DNA from: Dendrolimus kikuchii
Lineage: Eukaryota; Arthropoda; Insecta; Lepidoptera; Lasiocampidae
DNA: 64,000 nt
Direction of reading: 5' to 3'
Assembly (NCBI GenBank): GCA_019925095.2
Contig: CM034402.1
Location: forward strand, 11,667,501 to 11,731,500
This document shows, in pieces, positions 54,105 through 64,000 of this stretch. The stretch's first letter is position 1. Each line of letters starts with the position of its first letter. The position numbers and the translations under genes were made by a program. The notes under the pieces are model-generated. The model searched no databases and was not told where the DNA came from. It saw nothing but the letters and a program-made list of their open reading frames with translations.

Positions 54105-54250
54105 TTATTTCCTCTATGGGGGCCATTCATTGACACTTGATAACTTCGTCTTCCGTGATCACGGCTAGTGAAAAGTTGCCAAAACGTCGGATTAATAAAA
54201 ATCAAATAAATTACCACGCATAAGAAGCGCTAAAACGTAGTTTTATTATC
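54105..54250 (+). repeat. Repeat G copy 1, partial
   Basis: ACACTTGATAACTTCGTCTTCCGTGATCACGGCTAGTGAAAAG...CCAAAACGTCG...GCTAAAACGTAGTTTTATTA matches the right half of 57929-58245. The left inverted end is not seen. Confidence 0.55.
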
Positions 54251-54769
54251 TAATCATAGATTAATAAATAACAGTTTAATGGACCCAAAATAATTACTTA
54301 TTTACATTACTTTTTAGGCAACATAATAAGCTATAAGTAAAGTACTCGTAATTACATTTCACACGTATATTTTTTTTAAACAATACATGGAAAATATCTG
54401 TCATTCAAATTTAGTATATGCAACGCTAATAGTCTGTCTGAAAAAAGACCGTGTCATAAATAGACTGACTGAAGAACATGACGTAATTATAAAGATGGCG
54501 TTTTTCCACTTGTAATGAAGTAATTCCACGATAAAGTGACGCGCAGGGTAAATATTAACACTTATAGTTAAAAGTAAAAAACATCTTAAAAAATAACAAC
54601 ATAAGTAATACTCTTTATTTATAAATTACTTTATTACTCTGTACATATATTTTATGTTTCCAAATATAACAACTAAGGGATAATACCTAATCTACCTGCG
54701 TATAAAAATCAGGGACAATATGAACACAGGTTTTAAGTAAAAGAGAAAATAGAGTGTTTTTTCTTCTGC

Positions 54770-55095
54770 GTCTTCTGGGATTGTGTGAATCTCATGGTGA
54801 GTGCCGGATACCCATTGAAGTTAGTCCGATATCCCTTTAAGGGTCGGTACCCGTTGTAGTTACTCAATTTGAAGCGCGAGCAATGTGTGAAACACTCGTT
54901 CCTCAGTCTCGGTGGCCCTGATGCGGCTGGTGCCTAAATTATCTTCGAGGACTTTCACCCGCATCTATGATTTTACGGCAGCCGGAGGTCGATAGACGCC
55001 CTCCGGCGCCGTCTAGTCTTGTTTGTATAAGATTGGAACCGGGAGTAATGTTCTTCTCACTTTTCTTGGCTTGCCTCTCTTGCTTTGTATCTTAG
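54770..55095. repeat. GC-rich block, probable retroelement untranslated region
   Basis: A 320-bp block (GGTGAGTGCCGGATACCC, GCATCTATGATTTTACGGCAGCCGGAGG, CGCCCTCCGGCGCCGTCTAG) stands out from AT-rich flanks. It contains CGGCAGCCGGAGG and CCTCCGGCGCCG but no open frame. It may be part of a LINE leader; alternatively a host promoter. Confidence 0.3.
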
Positions 55096-56290
55096 AGGAT
55101 TTTGTAAAGAAAGCGACTAAGATATTAAAATATTTTTAATGTAGATTTTTATATACATTTTTATATCAAATCATTTAATAATTTACAAGACATAAGTTAC
55201 GCCTAGGCGTCCAAATCGGTAGATCAATGTTACAAAACTCTCGACGACGTTATAAAATAAGAGCAACTCAATGTTGTCTTTATTTTCTTTGTTAACGGCC
55301 TTAGTAATAAATCATAAAATCCCGCCTGCTTTACTTATCAATAGATAACGTTATAAGGTCTATCTGTGATCTCCAAAATTTAAAAGAAAACTGCTATTTT
55401 TACGATGCCTATTGATAGTATATTTATATTATATTTATTCAAACGTATGCACAGATATACACACATATTATATCTAATATAAAAACAATATAATTGTATT
55501 CAATAAATATGAATGTCTGTCAATTACACTTGGTGCCACGCGATACAGGCTAGTCTTAGTGCTGAAACCTATGTAAGCATTATTTCTGTATGAAGTTTTT
55601 GGCAATAAATTGATTTGGATTTTTTTAATATCATAAACAATCTTTTTAAGGATATTTGCCTATCAATCTTTTCAAAAGTTTGACTTGAACGTTCTCCAAA
55701 ACAACGCAACGAATTTCAATTAAAATTTTAGAAGTTAAAAGAACAATTTTACTTTAAGACGTATATTTGTTTGTTTCGTTTCGATATCTTCGAGGATTAA
55801 AAAGGTATAAATATAAAGTCATATAAATAAAATATGTTCATACTTAGCTAGTTCTTTCCCTATCATATCACTCAATGAAAATAATCTTTAGAGTCGGAAG
55901 ACTCTTGAGTTTCTAGTTTGATTCGAGTAAGCCGATTATCTTTTTAATTAAACTTGGTGATATCAAATTGAACTGGGAACTGACTTGCACTTTTATCACA
56001 ATCTGTTAAGTACAACTCGAGAAATTAAAGTATGTCTTCTTCCCATTTCAGTTTAATATCTTTCGCTTGGGAAAACGTGCTAAATTATACTGACATTAAT
56101 ACTTTGCATAGTATATTTGAGTTTTAAAGAACATCAGTAAACTTGGAGCAATTTATAAGTCATTTGCTAGTCTTCACTCTTAGAACTACAGAGAATACTT
56201 ATTTTACTCTATTTGGAGAGTTAACAGCTGAAGTTTTAATAATAATGTTACAAGGGTAACTAAAGAATTAAATCGCAAAAGAAGCATTTG
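55096..56290. other. Spacer, no gene recognised
   Basis: AT-rich. A short block at 55520-55620 (CTTGGTGCCACGCGATACAGGC...GGCAATAAATTG) looks like an old polyadenylated retroelement end. Confidence 0.35.
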
Positions 56291-56296
56291 TGTTTC

Positions 56297-56604
56297 ATCC
56301 GTGCAGGAACGGAGAAAAGAATACAATTTCCTGCGGCCGGGCGACCTGTCGTAAGAGGCGATAAACAACCCACAGCCAAGTGGTAGGGTATTTTCCTGAC
56401 TGGATGGTTTCCAGACCTGGTCTAAAGTATGTCGCCATAACAACCTTGAGTTGTGTTCCGGCATTAGTGACCAGGTTCCAGTCTCCCTTAAGAGAGCAGC
56501 AGCGCATTTATAGTACCTTTGGTGTTACAAATGTCCATAGGCGATAGTAACCGATTTTCATCAGATGGGCCGTTTGTCTGTCTGCTGAATTCAAGCAATA
56601 AATC
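56297..56604 (+). repeat. Family A repeat, copy 7
   Basis: ATCCGTGCAGGAACGG to CTGCTGAATTCAAGCAATAAA. The end TCCTGCA has mutated to CAAGCA. More diverged than copies 3, 4 and 6. Confidence 0.8.
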
Positions 56605-57575
56605 ATATAAATTAGAGGGAAAAAATACATTAGATAATGCAGGTAATAAAATTATCATCTAGCAAAAATATTATTCAGCCAAATTTTAATTTACTGTTGC
56701 TAGATTATCTGTAAATATATTGTGTTGATGAGATATGAGGTACTAATTATATTTGATAGTCTCTGTTAATTAGGCGCTTGTCTTTCACTTGTCTCCTTGT
56801 GCTCTCGTGATGGGTTCACAGTATGGTTAACTGTTCAATCGTAATTTTTATTATTGACTACAGTCTGATTGTTTCTGGAATCGGTCACAGAGATGACTTA
56901 AGTATGTTATCCTATATAAGCGTAACCTCTCTAAGTATACAATATATCTGTTTGTTTTCCGAATTTAGTTATTAATGCATTATTAATTTATAGCTAATAC
57001 AAAAATGATTTGAAACAAATATATTTGTATTTAGAAATTTATACATATGTACATATTACGACGCCCCTTTCCCATAAGGGTAGAGATGTATCTCCACTTG
57101 TTACGATATCAACATATATATTTTGCTTTATCTACTTTCATTAATTTCTTCATACATACACGTTTATTATTAGTAATTTTTACCTGACCATTCTTCTAAA
57201 AAAGAAAATATATAGGTATACATAACGATTATTGAGTTGGTTAACAAGTTGGTTGACTGAAAGTTGCCTCTGCATAGCATTAATAGATGAACCAAATATG
57301 CATAAAAGTAATTAAAATAGGATGTCCTATCATTTGTTAGACCGTTGAAAAAAAAAACAGTCAAATTTTAATAGAGCAAATAGCAAATATCTCTAATTTG
57401 GGATCCATTCATTCAAATAATTAAGACGTTACAATCACCAAAATACCTATCGGGCATTAAGACAATAGGAGTGCTTTCTGCGGAAACCGGAACACACTTC
57501 GCACTTGATGAATGTTTTCTTTTTTCCTTGTTCTCTCCATATCTTTACAAATATATAAATTATATAGGTACGTGT
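56605..57575. other. Spacer, no gene recognised
   Basis: AT-rich; nothing recognised. Confidence 0.35.
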
Positions 57576-58246
57576 TTCCTGGAAATTCTTTTCTCAAGCC
57601 ATAAGTCGTTGCAAAGCGGCAGTTTATTAGATTAAGCTCCCACAGCGTAAATAAGAACCATAAATAAAAATAAAACTGTTAAAATAATACAAGGTGAGGG
57701 TAGACAAAAATAACTTTAACATTGCTCGACGACACGATACTTGACATCTGAGTCATCTTGTGACTGCAGGGGCGGAAATATTAAATTAAAATGAAATTTT
57801 AAATATAAGCCCTTGTTATTAATTAAACTTAGTTTATGTTCTGATTTACAGTCGTGAGAATAATATAAGCAAATACTATATCCCTATATTATCATAAGCA
57901 AATCTATATTCGATTAAAATTTATTCATAATTAAAACTACGTTTTAACGGTATTATTTAATTAGGTGTGCTGCAGAAGAGTTTCTTGAGCCACTTCTTCT
58001 CTTCAAACCACAACATGTTGCGAAGCAGTGTTAAATTATATTAGGCTTCCATATAGTAAATAACAACCATAAACAAAAATTAAAATTAACAAGTTGAAGG
58101 CAGGCTAAATAATAACTTTAACATTGTGCACTTGACACTTGATATCTTTGTATTCCGCGATCACGGCTACTGAGAAGTGACCAAAACGTCGAAATTAAAA
58201 TCAAATTAAAACCGCGTTTAAAACCGTTAAAATTTAGTTTTAATTA
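57576..58246. mobile_element. Two tandem G-type units, second with terminal inverted repeats
   Basis: Unit 1 (57576-57770) and unit 2 (57967-58150) share TTTCTTGAGCC or TTCTCAAGCC, GTTGC(A/G)AAG, CATAAA(T/C)AAAAAT and AATAACTTTAACATTG in the same order. Unit 2 is enclosed by 23-bp inverted repeats (57929-57951 and 58223-58245, 21 of 23 matching). TTTAATTAGGTG follows both inverted repeats (57956 and 58239). Non-coding. Confidence 0.5.
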
Positions 58247-58249
58247 GGT

Positions 58250-58960
58250 GTTCTAGTCGCAAAAACTTAATAAAATAATATTTATTCATTTAGAAATTCT
58301 CTTCAATATTAAATTATCTAATAGAGTGTAAGTGAAGCCAATAAAATGAAATAACTAAGCCTAATAAGGAAGCCCAGTGTGCAAAAGATTGTCAAACTTC
58401 AGTGTTCAATAGTGAAGTGACGCACAAGACTATGTATGATAGTGCGTTGACAGTTTGTTTATTAATAATAATGACGAAGCCGAGGTGAACATTACAATAA
58501 TCAATGCAAGAGTAACCAACATCGCCGGATAATGTTCTGTCGACGGAATCGCCGACTTTATTATACTTCTAGCTGATGCAGCGATATAACACTGTCCATG
58601 ATAGTCTGCTTTGTCGCTGAGCTCACGTCGTTTCAGGTACGTCGCTATTAAATTTACCTTCATCATGTTAACCTGTCTAGTGCAGATCTTCGTCATTTAT
58701 TTGCCGAAAATAACAACAAAATATTTATATTATATGTTCGAAACACACTTTGCTAATGATTTCAAAAGTTTATATTATGAAATACATGTATGTGTAGTTT
58801 GTGTGTAGTACTTATTATGTAGTTTGTGTGTAGTACTTATTATGTAGTTAGTAATTTTTAATTAAATAACGTTATTTTTGCATTATAATTCAATTTATTT
58901 AAGCCTTGTTACCAAAGTATTGTTTCGAATGGTTTAGAAAATCTTGTCATTGATTTTATA
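58250..58960. other. Spacer with an unassigned minus-strand frame and a short tandem repeat
   Basis: Minus-strand frame 58696-58430 (88 residues) ends in a hydrophobic stretch (MLVTLALIIVMFTSASSLLL) but has no clear splice sites; not assigned. TATGTAGTTTGTGTGTAGTACTTAT is repeated twice at about 58790-58845. Confidence 0.3.
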
Positions 58961-58974
58961 TTCATATTAATGCA

Positions 58975-59052
58975 ATTAATATCAATATAAAATTGATATT
59001 AATGCAATATTGATATTAATGTAATTAATATCAATATAAAATTGATATTAAT
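58975..59052. repeat. Two identical 29-bp palindromes in tandem
   Basis: ATTAATATCAAT and ATTGATATTAAT flank ATAAA at 58975-59003 and again at 59024-59052. Repeat E copy 2 begins ten bases later. Confidence 0.85.
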
Positions 59053-59061
59053 TTTATATTG

Positions 59062-59136
59062 AGCCTAAATGGCGCTCTGTTGTTCGTGCCTACCCCGCAA
59101 GGGAACTGGCGTGAAGTTATGTATGTGTGTATGTAT
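59062..59136 (+). repeat. Repeat E copy 2
   Basis: Matches 36161-36224 with three substitutions plus an extra GTGTATGTAT unit at the end. Confidence 0.7.
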
Positions 59137-59139
59137 TAA

Positions 59140-59840
59140 TGCAATTACTGCAACAGCTTATATATAAAACAGTTTCCCTACTATCACCACTTTTGTATTA
59201 TTCACAGATTATTACTATTGTTTTGGTAAATATATTTAAAACTCTGAAGTCTTCTAAGGTTTTCTCAAATGTTTGACGTAAATTCATGTACGATTACGTT
59301 CTTAAAAGACGATTCATATCTGATTTTTTATATGGAAAAGTGAAATTAAAATCTCACTTGAACCGCTAAGACGTACTTACTAAAGCAACGACATTTATAT
59401 TAATAATTTAAAGGATTAAAAACAGTCTAATTTTAAATGATTGCGGTAAAATTTCTCATTTAGACAAAGCTTTGTCAAATACTTTAAATAACATCAGTTG
59501 GCTTCACCCCTAGCGTCTGTTTTGTTCGAGAGATAAGAGCAGAACGGGTTTAGCAGTTGTGACACGATTGTTGAAACGCTGAATCGTCGTCATTCGTTTG
59601 TTACTCGTAAACTAGGCCAACGTGGCCACTTTGAATTGCGAAATAAAAATGTCACCTGCAAATATAAACCGAAAAGTATAACGCCTAAAAATTTAGTATT
59701 GTCGATAAATTTTTATAATTGATCGCTTGTTTTGCTATGGTGAACACCTATTCGAAAAGCGATCAATTAAAAAACCATAGAGAAAAGGAGAGGAAGTATG
59801 TTTTGAAAATTTGCTACCACCCTTTTCTGTAAGTTATTAG
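59140..59840. other. Spacer, no gene recognised
   Basis: AT-rich; nothing recognised. Confidence 0.35.
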
Positions 59841-59842
59841 AA

Positions 59843-59998
59843 GGAAAATGGAAGGTAGAAAAGGGAAGGCAAGATCTAAGAGGACGTTTCTTGACCAAAT
59901 AAAGGAACAGACAGGTGTCGCGTTTTACAAAGATGTCAAAGAGTTGGTCAAGAATTGAGAAGATTGGAGGAGGCTCCAACGACAAGAGTCAAGTGCTT
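59843..59998 (+). pseudogene. Non-LTR polyprotein C-terminal remnant
   Basis: The frame reads KMEGRKGKARSKRTFLDQIK, then VAFYKDVKELVKN, a stop, and EDWRRLQRQES. A G-K-RG-GRPK-SFL-QIKEK...VKELA--REEWR pattern is a common ending of reverse transcriptase frames in lepidopteran genomes. A stop interrupts it and nothing upstream is preserved. Confidence 0.45.
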
Positions 59999-59999
59999 A

Positions 60000-62180
60000 A
60001 ATATTATGATTAATTTTAAACAGACGGTCCCTCCCTGTAGAAAGTTTTCCTACATAGGATGTTAATGACAAAGTTGCTAGATGTAAATTGCCTATTGGTA
60101 AAGTTATGCTAATGAAATGATTGTGCTAAGATCAATACTGCTTTGCCCACTAACCGAGTACGGTACTAAACAAGTCCTAATGCGAATGGTATGTTAAAAT
60201 TCACGTATCGGCGTAAGCCGCTGACACGGCAATGTACGGCTGTTGCTAGCCCGTAAAGTCCCTTCTTTACATTTTTAAATAGTTGTCAAAGTATTTCGTT
60301 CCATTACGAAACACGCCGAATTTTGAATTCGTTGTTTTTCATTAAATGAAGAAATACAACCGGCTGAGAATGCGTTACGTGATTTATAATCCCTTTCTTA
60401 TACGACTTTGGAACGAGGAAACTTTCTAAGCCTTTTGATTAAATTATGAATATTAACATTTTGTACACAGTAATAAAATAATTTTATGCATCATGAAAAG
60501 TAATCTGATTTTGTATAAAACAAATAATGTTTACATTTAAAAGGTTTATTAACCAAATGGTCTTTATCATCCCATATGTCTGATCGTCTGTCCGTTAGTC
60601 AGCCCGTCTGTTCGTGCATGATACTTTCATTTTAATTAGAAACTTTTTATATTATGTAGAAGACATTTGGAAGAATTTTATCCACTATGGTGTACTGGAA
60701 TTGATAAAAAATTTAATGTTGTCAAGCTTATCTTGATATTGAGGTATGGAAGAAATAATGCACATAAGACCGTTGACGAATCACGAATATTTCGCTGCGA
60801 TTATTCCCGCAAACTGTTGTCTATGTAATTCTATAGAAGCGCGTATAACGAATTTTATTCTGCCATGGATTTTTCTCCGTTGTTGCCAATTTTAAAACGC
60901 ATCACATCTCACTGCGTCGTAGAGCGCGATAAACCAATTATGAGCTGCGTTGCAAATTTTAAAACACTATTTCATAAAAAACCACACATTACTCATTAGA
61001 CATAAAAAATCAGCTTCTTAAAGATGAAAATGATAATAATAAAAATTGGGAAAATTTCAAATGAAACTTGATGTAAACAAAATTTATATCTATCTTAACT
61101 TAGTTTTGAGATGTTTCATATTTATAGTCAATTTTTTTCAAGGTTCTCTGAGTCACAATAATACAACTGGAGGATGGTCTTAATCACTTTTAACCTTTTC
61201 AAGCACTTTTACCTGGTTAATTAATCAAAATGAAAAGTCACTTTAACAGTTCTCAGTCGCCAATTTGCCAAATGACCGTAATATTTTTGAGTTAATGACA
61301 TTTTTATCGCGTTACTTGCCTACACCTGAAAGAACTTCAAACAATGGAAGGGAACGAGAGCCTAAAGAAAAATAGAGATAAAAGGTTAATCATCCGGAAT
61401 GGATTTCTTAGACAAATAAACTTGATTCTACTTCTCATTTCTCAAGTAAGAATAAATATATCAAATAACAGAGTGATGAATGACCTGTTTACACGAGGTG
61501 AACAATTTACTGGGTCTACTGATTTATAAAAAAGTTAGCAACCTTTATTCATATTTCAATACGAAAGCAACTCTGTTTCTTATTTTTCACGAGTAAATAG
61601 CTGAACGGATCTTTATGAAACTTCTCAAAGAGATTTTAACGTAAGAAAAGTCGTAGCTATCCTTTTATCTAAAAGAAAAATCTTGATAAAGTTGAAATCA
61701 GGATAAAATTTTTTATTATGGGTAAGCATAATTCTTTAAATAATGTAAGTTATCTAAAGCAACGCATGTTTTAGTTACAGTTGCCTCTTTACTTCATTCA
61801 GAAAGTTACTACATTCAAACGAAGTCGTAGGTAACATCTAGTATTAAATAAGGGGTTGAACATAAAACAGGTAATGAATATTTTATAATAACTTTATCGT
61901 TACATTTATTTAGTACTTTGAAATTTCATGGGGCTTCATTCCGTATCCCTGCGGTACTTTTAAATTTTTCGCACTGAAATGAATCCTGTGTTTCCGGCTT
62001 ATGTAGCATAATCCCTGTTATTTAAAATATATCTAAAACCAATTTTGTTAAGGAGAAACTACCTAACTTATTTTTATATTGACGTAATTAGCTAGATTTT
62101 AGAATTTAAAATATCATTTCGAAACTTTTTTTTCATTAAATAAAAGACAAAACACCGTGATGTATCTCCAATCATTAAAC
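60000..62180. other. Spacer, no gene recognised
   Basis: 2.2 kb. Blocks at 60575-60640 (TCTGATCGTCTGTCCGTTAGTCAGCCCGTCTG) resemble a common insect repeat. Frame 61344-61529 is unassigned. Confidence 0.35.
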
Positions 62181-62189
62181 TTACTCATT

Positions 62190-62850
62190 ATGTGGGAGTA
62201 AAGCCTGGCCTGTGCTTGAGTGACATAAGCAGGAACCTGTATGTCTCGGAGATGAATGTGCTAAGGTGGACACGGCAGGATTGCAGCAACTTTCGCATCC
62301 GTGATATACCAAATAAACTACAAGTGAGTTGCCCTCGCTCGTACGGCCTCGTTTTACGGAATCCGGAAAGTTATAAATCATAAGTTTCTAATCATGCCGC
62401 CTTTTTCAATGGTATACTGAAAGTCCAAGTCCAATAAAATACGTGCCAATATTCTCACAATGAGATGTGCCAAAGACCATGTGAACTGGAGCAGAAAGCG
62501 TAGAAAAGCCGATCCTTTAAAAGCCATTGGGATTTGACGTTAGTATATTAACAGAATCAGACGGTAAGAGAACCAAAATAAATGACATAGCTCGTAAAAT
62601 TAACAAGTTGAAGCGGCAATGAGCCGGTCATGTTTGTCGTAGGACTGACGGCCGATGGAGTAAATGAGTCTTGGAGTGAAGTTCGCGTCTCGGTAAACGT
62701 AGTGTAGGACGCCCTCCAGCCCGATGTACTGACGACTTCCGTAAGGTCGCAATTGGGACGTTCGCTGTGGACTGCGATTGGCTGATGAAGACGACTATAT
62801 TGTTAGGGATGGACTTTATAACACGCATTTCTATAATGCGTAGCAAATTT
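62190..62850 (+). pseudogene. LINE ORF C-terminus, RTE-type, decayed (copy 2)
   Basis: Around 62540-62790 the text (AAAATAAATGACATAGCTCG, AAATTAACAAGTTGAAGCGGCAATG, GACTGACGGCCGATGGAG, CGTAGTGTAGGACGCCC, GATGTACTGACGACTT) corresponds word for word to the RTE C-terminus found at 6560-6862, with stops in every frame. Just upstream, 62245-62320 reads SEMNVLRWT and RIRDIPNKLQV, which resembles a preceding block in such polyproteins; that part is less certain. Confidence 0.55.
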
Positions 62851-63575
62851 TAACTGTTATAATTTGTTCATGTACTTAAATTGGGTCGCTATTTAAAAAA
62901 TGTCACGTTATTCAAAGAACTGAATTTAACTTGGAATATTTTGTATCTGTCATTGCGTGTCGTGTCATGTTCGACCCGTGTCCAAAGAGTCCAAATTACC
63001 GGTCGGCACGCGTGCCACCGACCTCATCTTGAATATTTTAAGACAAACACTATGTTCGTACTGAGGTCGTGTTGAAACGTTACACAAGTTTTTTACGTTA
63101 AGCGAGCATCGGGTATTTTCTTTTATCCCTTAGGGTTTTACGCTTCGTTGCCTTTACCTCTAAAGAACCTCGAAAGGTTTTTGAAAATGAATATTGTGGA
63201 ACAAAATTTAGTGCCCTAGATGAAAAACTGGGTGTGCCTCATTTCTAAAACGAAAATAAACTTTTAATAAAACCTTATATATAGAATGAATTAAACAAAT
63301 GTCAGCCATTAAGCCGATGAACAGTTAATTTCTGTTTTACAACTTTTATGAATCTAATGTAGTGATCCATAACAATAATCATAAACTTGAATCCATTTTA
63401 TGTAATTGTTTTTTAGCTTTCAGTTCTGTTCTTTTCAATCAAATTAATTCATATTGATTGAACCGTTCAATAGCAGCATTATTTTCTGAAAGGTCGCTTT
63501 GTATATGAATATTGATCTATAATCCTAACTGCCATTATCCAACTGCAGGGTGCACTTGGGTCATTACCCAAATCA
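62851..63575. other. Spacer, no gene recognised
   Basis: AT-rich; nothing recognised. Confidence 0.35.
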
Positions 63576-63580
63576 AAACC

Positions 63581-63642
63581 AAAACCCTTATTTTAAAGTT
63601 AATGAACCATTGTTCAACCATCAACCTTAAAATAAGGGTTTT
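63581..63642. ncRNA. Hairpin, possible small-RNA precursor
   Basis: The 20-nt arms AAAACCCTTATTTTAAAGTT and AACCTTAAAATAAGGGTTTT pair at 19 of 20 positions with a 22-nt loop (63601-63622). Size and symmetry are compatible with a microRNA precursor, but a small inverted-repeat element is equally possible. It lies 26 bp from a TA microsatellite and a family A fragment. Confidence 0.3.
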
Positions 63643-63667
63643 ATGCATTGCTATGCTTATTTTACCG

Positions 63668-63675
63668 TTATATAT

Positions 63676-63732
<57 letters not shown>
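63668..63732. repeat. (TA)n microsatellite
   Basis: About 23 uninterrupted TA units after ATACATACATA. It directly abuts a truncated family A copy. Confidence 0.9.
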
Positions 63733-63734
<2 letters not shown>

Positions 63735-63942
63735 GGACATTTGTAACTCCAAAGGTGCTACCAATGTGCTGCCGCTCTCTAAAGGCAGACTGGAACCTGG
63801 CCTCTAATGCCGGAACACAACTCAAGGTTGTAATGGCGGCATACTCTAGACCAGGGGTAGCCAACCAGATGGGCAAATGCCGTACCATATGACCTGGGTT
63901 GTTTTGTCGCCTCTTACAACTCTTTCTCCGTTCCTGCATAGG
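63733..63942 (-). repeat. Family A repeat, copy 8, truncated and internally deleted
   Basis: Begins inside the family at ATGGACATTTGTAACTCC, directly after the TA run, and ends CCGTTCCTGCATAGG. The GGCCGCC...AGGAAATTGTATT block near the end is deleted. Confidence 0.8.
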
Positions 63943-64000
63943 TAGATTGTATGTCTATGTGAACATTATTTATAATTGTTACCAATTTATACAGATGTTA

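Noticed and set aside
58430..58696. 88-codon minus-strand frame with a hydrophobic end
   Set aside because: Hydrophobic stretch alone is not enough; no splice sites, no family resemblance.
1..64000. CRISPR arrays, operons, toxin-antitoxin or phage-defence genes
   Set aside because: No regularly spaced direct repeats with unique spacers and no bacterial gene arrangement; composition and elements are those of an insect nuclear genome.

Overview
This is a 64 kb piece of an AT-rich insect nuclear genome, most likely a moth or butterfly. The assignment rests on several repeat types that I associate with Lepidoptera: elements ending in a GACGAAGTCGCGGG tail, an RTE-type LINE C-terminus, R2-like LINE ends, and short repeats with a TTTTATTGCA edge. 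I see no bacterial or phage features, no CRISPR array, no rRNA and no free-standing tRNA gene. The window is dominated by transposable elements, and I could not find a complete host gene.

Two LTR retrotransposons dominate the left half, both on the minus strand. The first (6869-11610) is Ty1/copia-type, with one uninterrupted 1301-residue Gag-Pol frame, about 150-bp LTRs differing at two positions, and a primer-binding site matching the anticodon region of initiator tRNA-Met. The second (16590-23171) is BEL/Pao-type with LTRs identical apart from a 2-nt indel, a 4-bp ATAC target duplication, and a pol frame broken by a small deletion near 19110.

The rest is a layered set of older elements. 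Family C is five solo LTRs (79-582, 4600-5081, 24594-25052, 29288-29836, 32623-33046), four with perfect 4-bp target duplications. Family B is a roughly 550-bp repeat ending near GACGAAGTCGCGGG (5082-6082, 14740-15290, 27085-27676, 32115-33090, 49793-50025). Family A is a roughly 310-bp repeat with eight clear copies plus fragments. There are also a Harbinger-like MITE at 38029-38223, other elements with terminal inverted repeats near 42.1-43.1, 47.0-48.2 and 57.9-58.2 kb, two tRNA-derived SINEs, several non-LTR fragments (2.4-3.1, 6.6, 13.1, 50.3, 59.9 and 62.6 kb), and (TA)n tracts. Nesting gives relative ages: at 4.6-6.1 kb a solo LTR sits inside a family A copy, which sits inside a family B copy.

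The best candidate for host sequence lies in the repeat-poor stretch 38.2-42.1 kb. A putative exon (40990-41281) has a good acceptor, the first ATG opening a frame with an N-terminal membrane anchor, and a consensus GTGAGT donor in phase 0 after 67 codons. Two short hairpins (30867-30931 and 63581-63642) also deserve a look. I found no convincing new multi-gene system; the unusual content is in how the elements are nested, truncated and duplicated.
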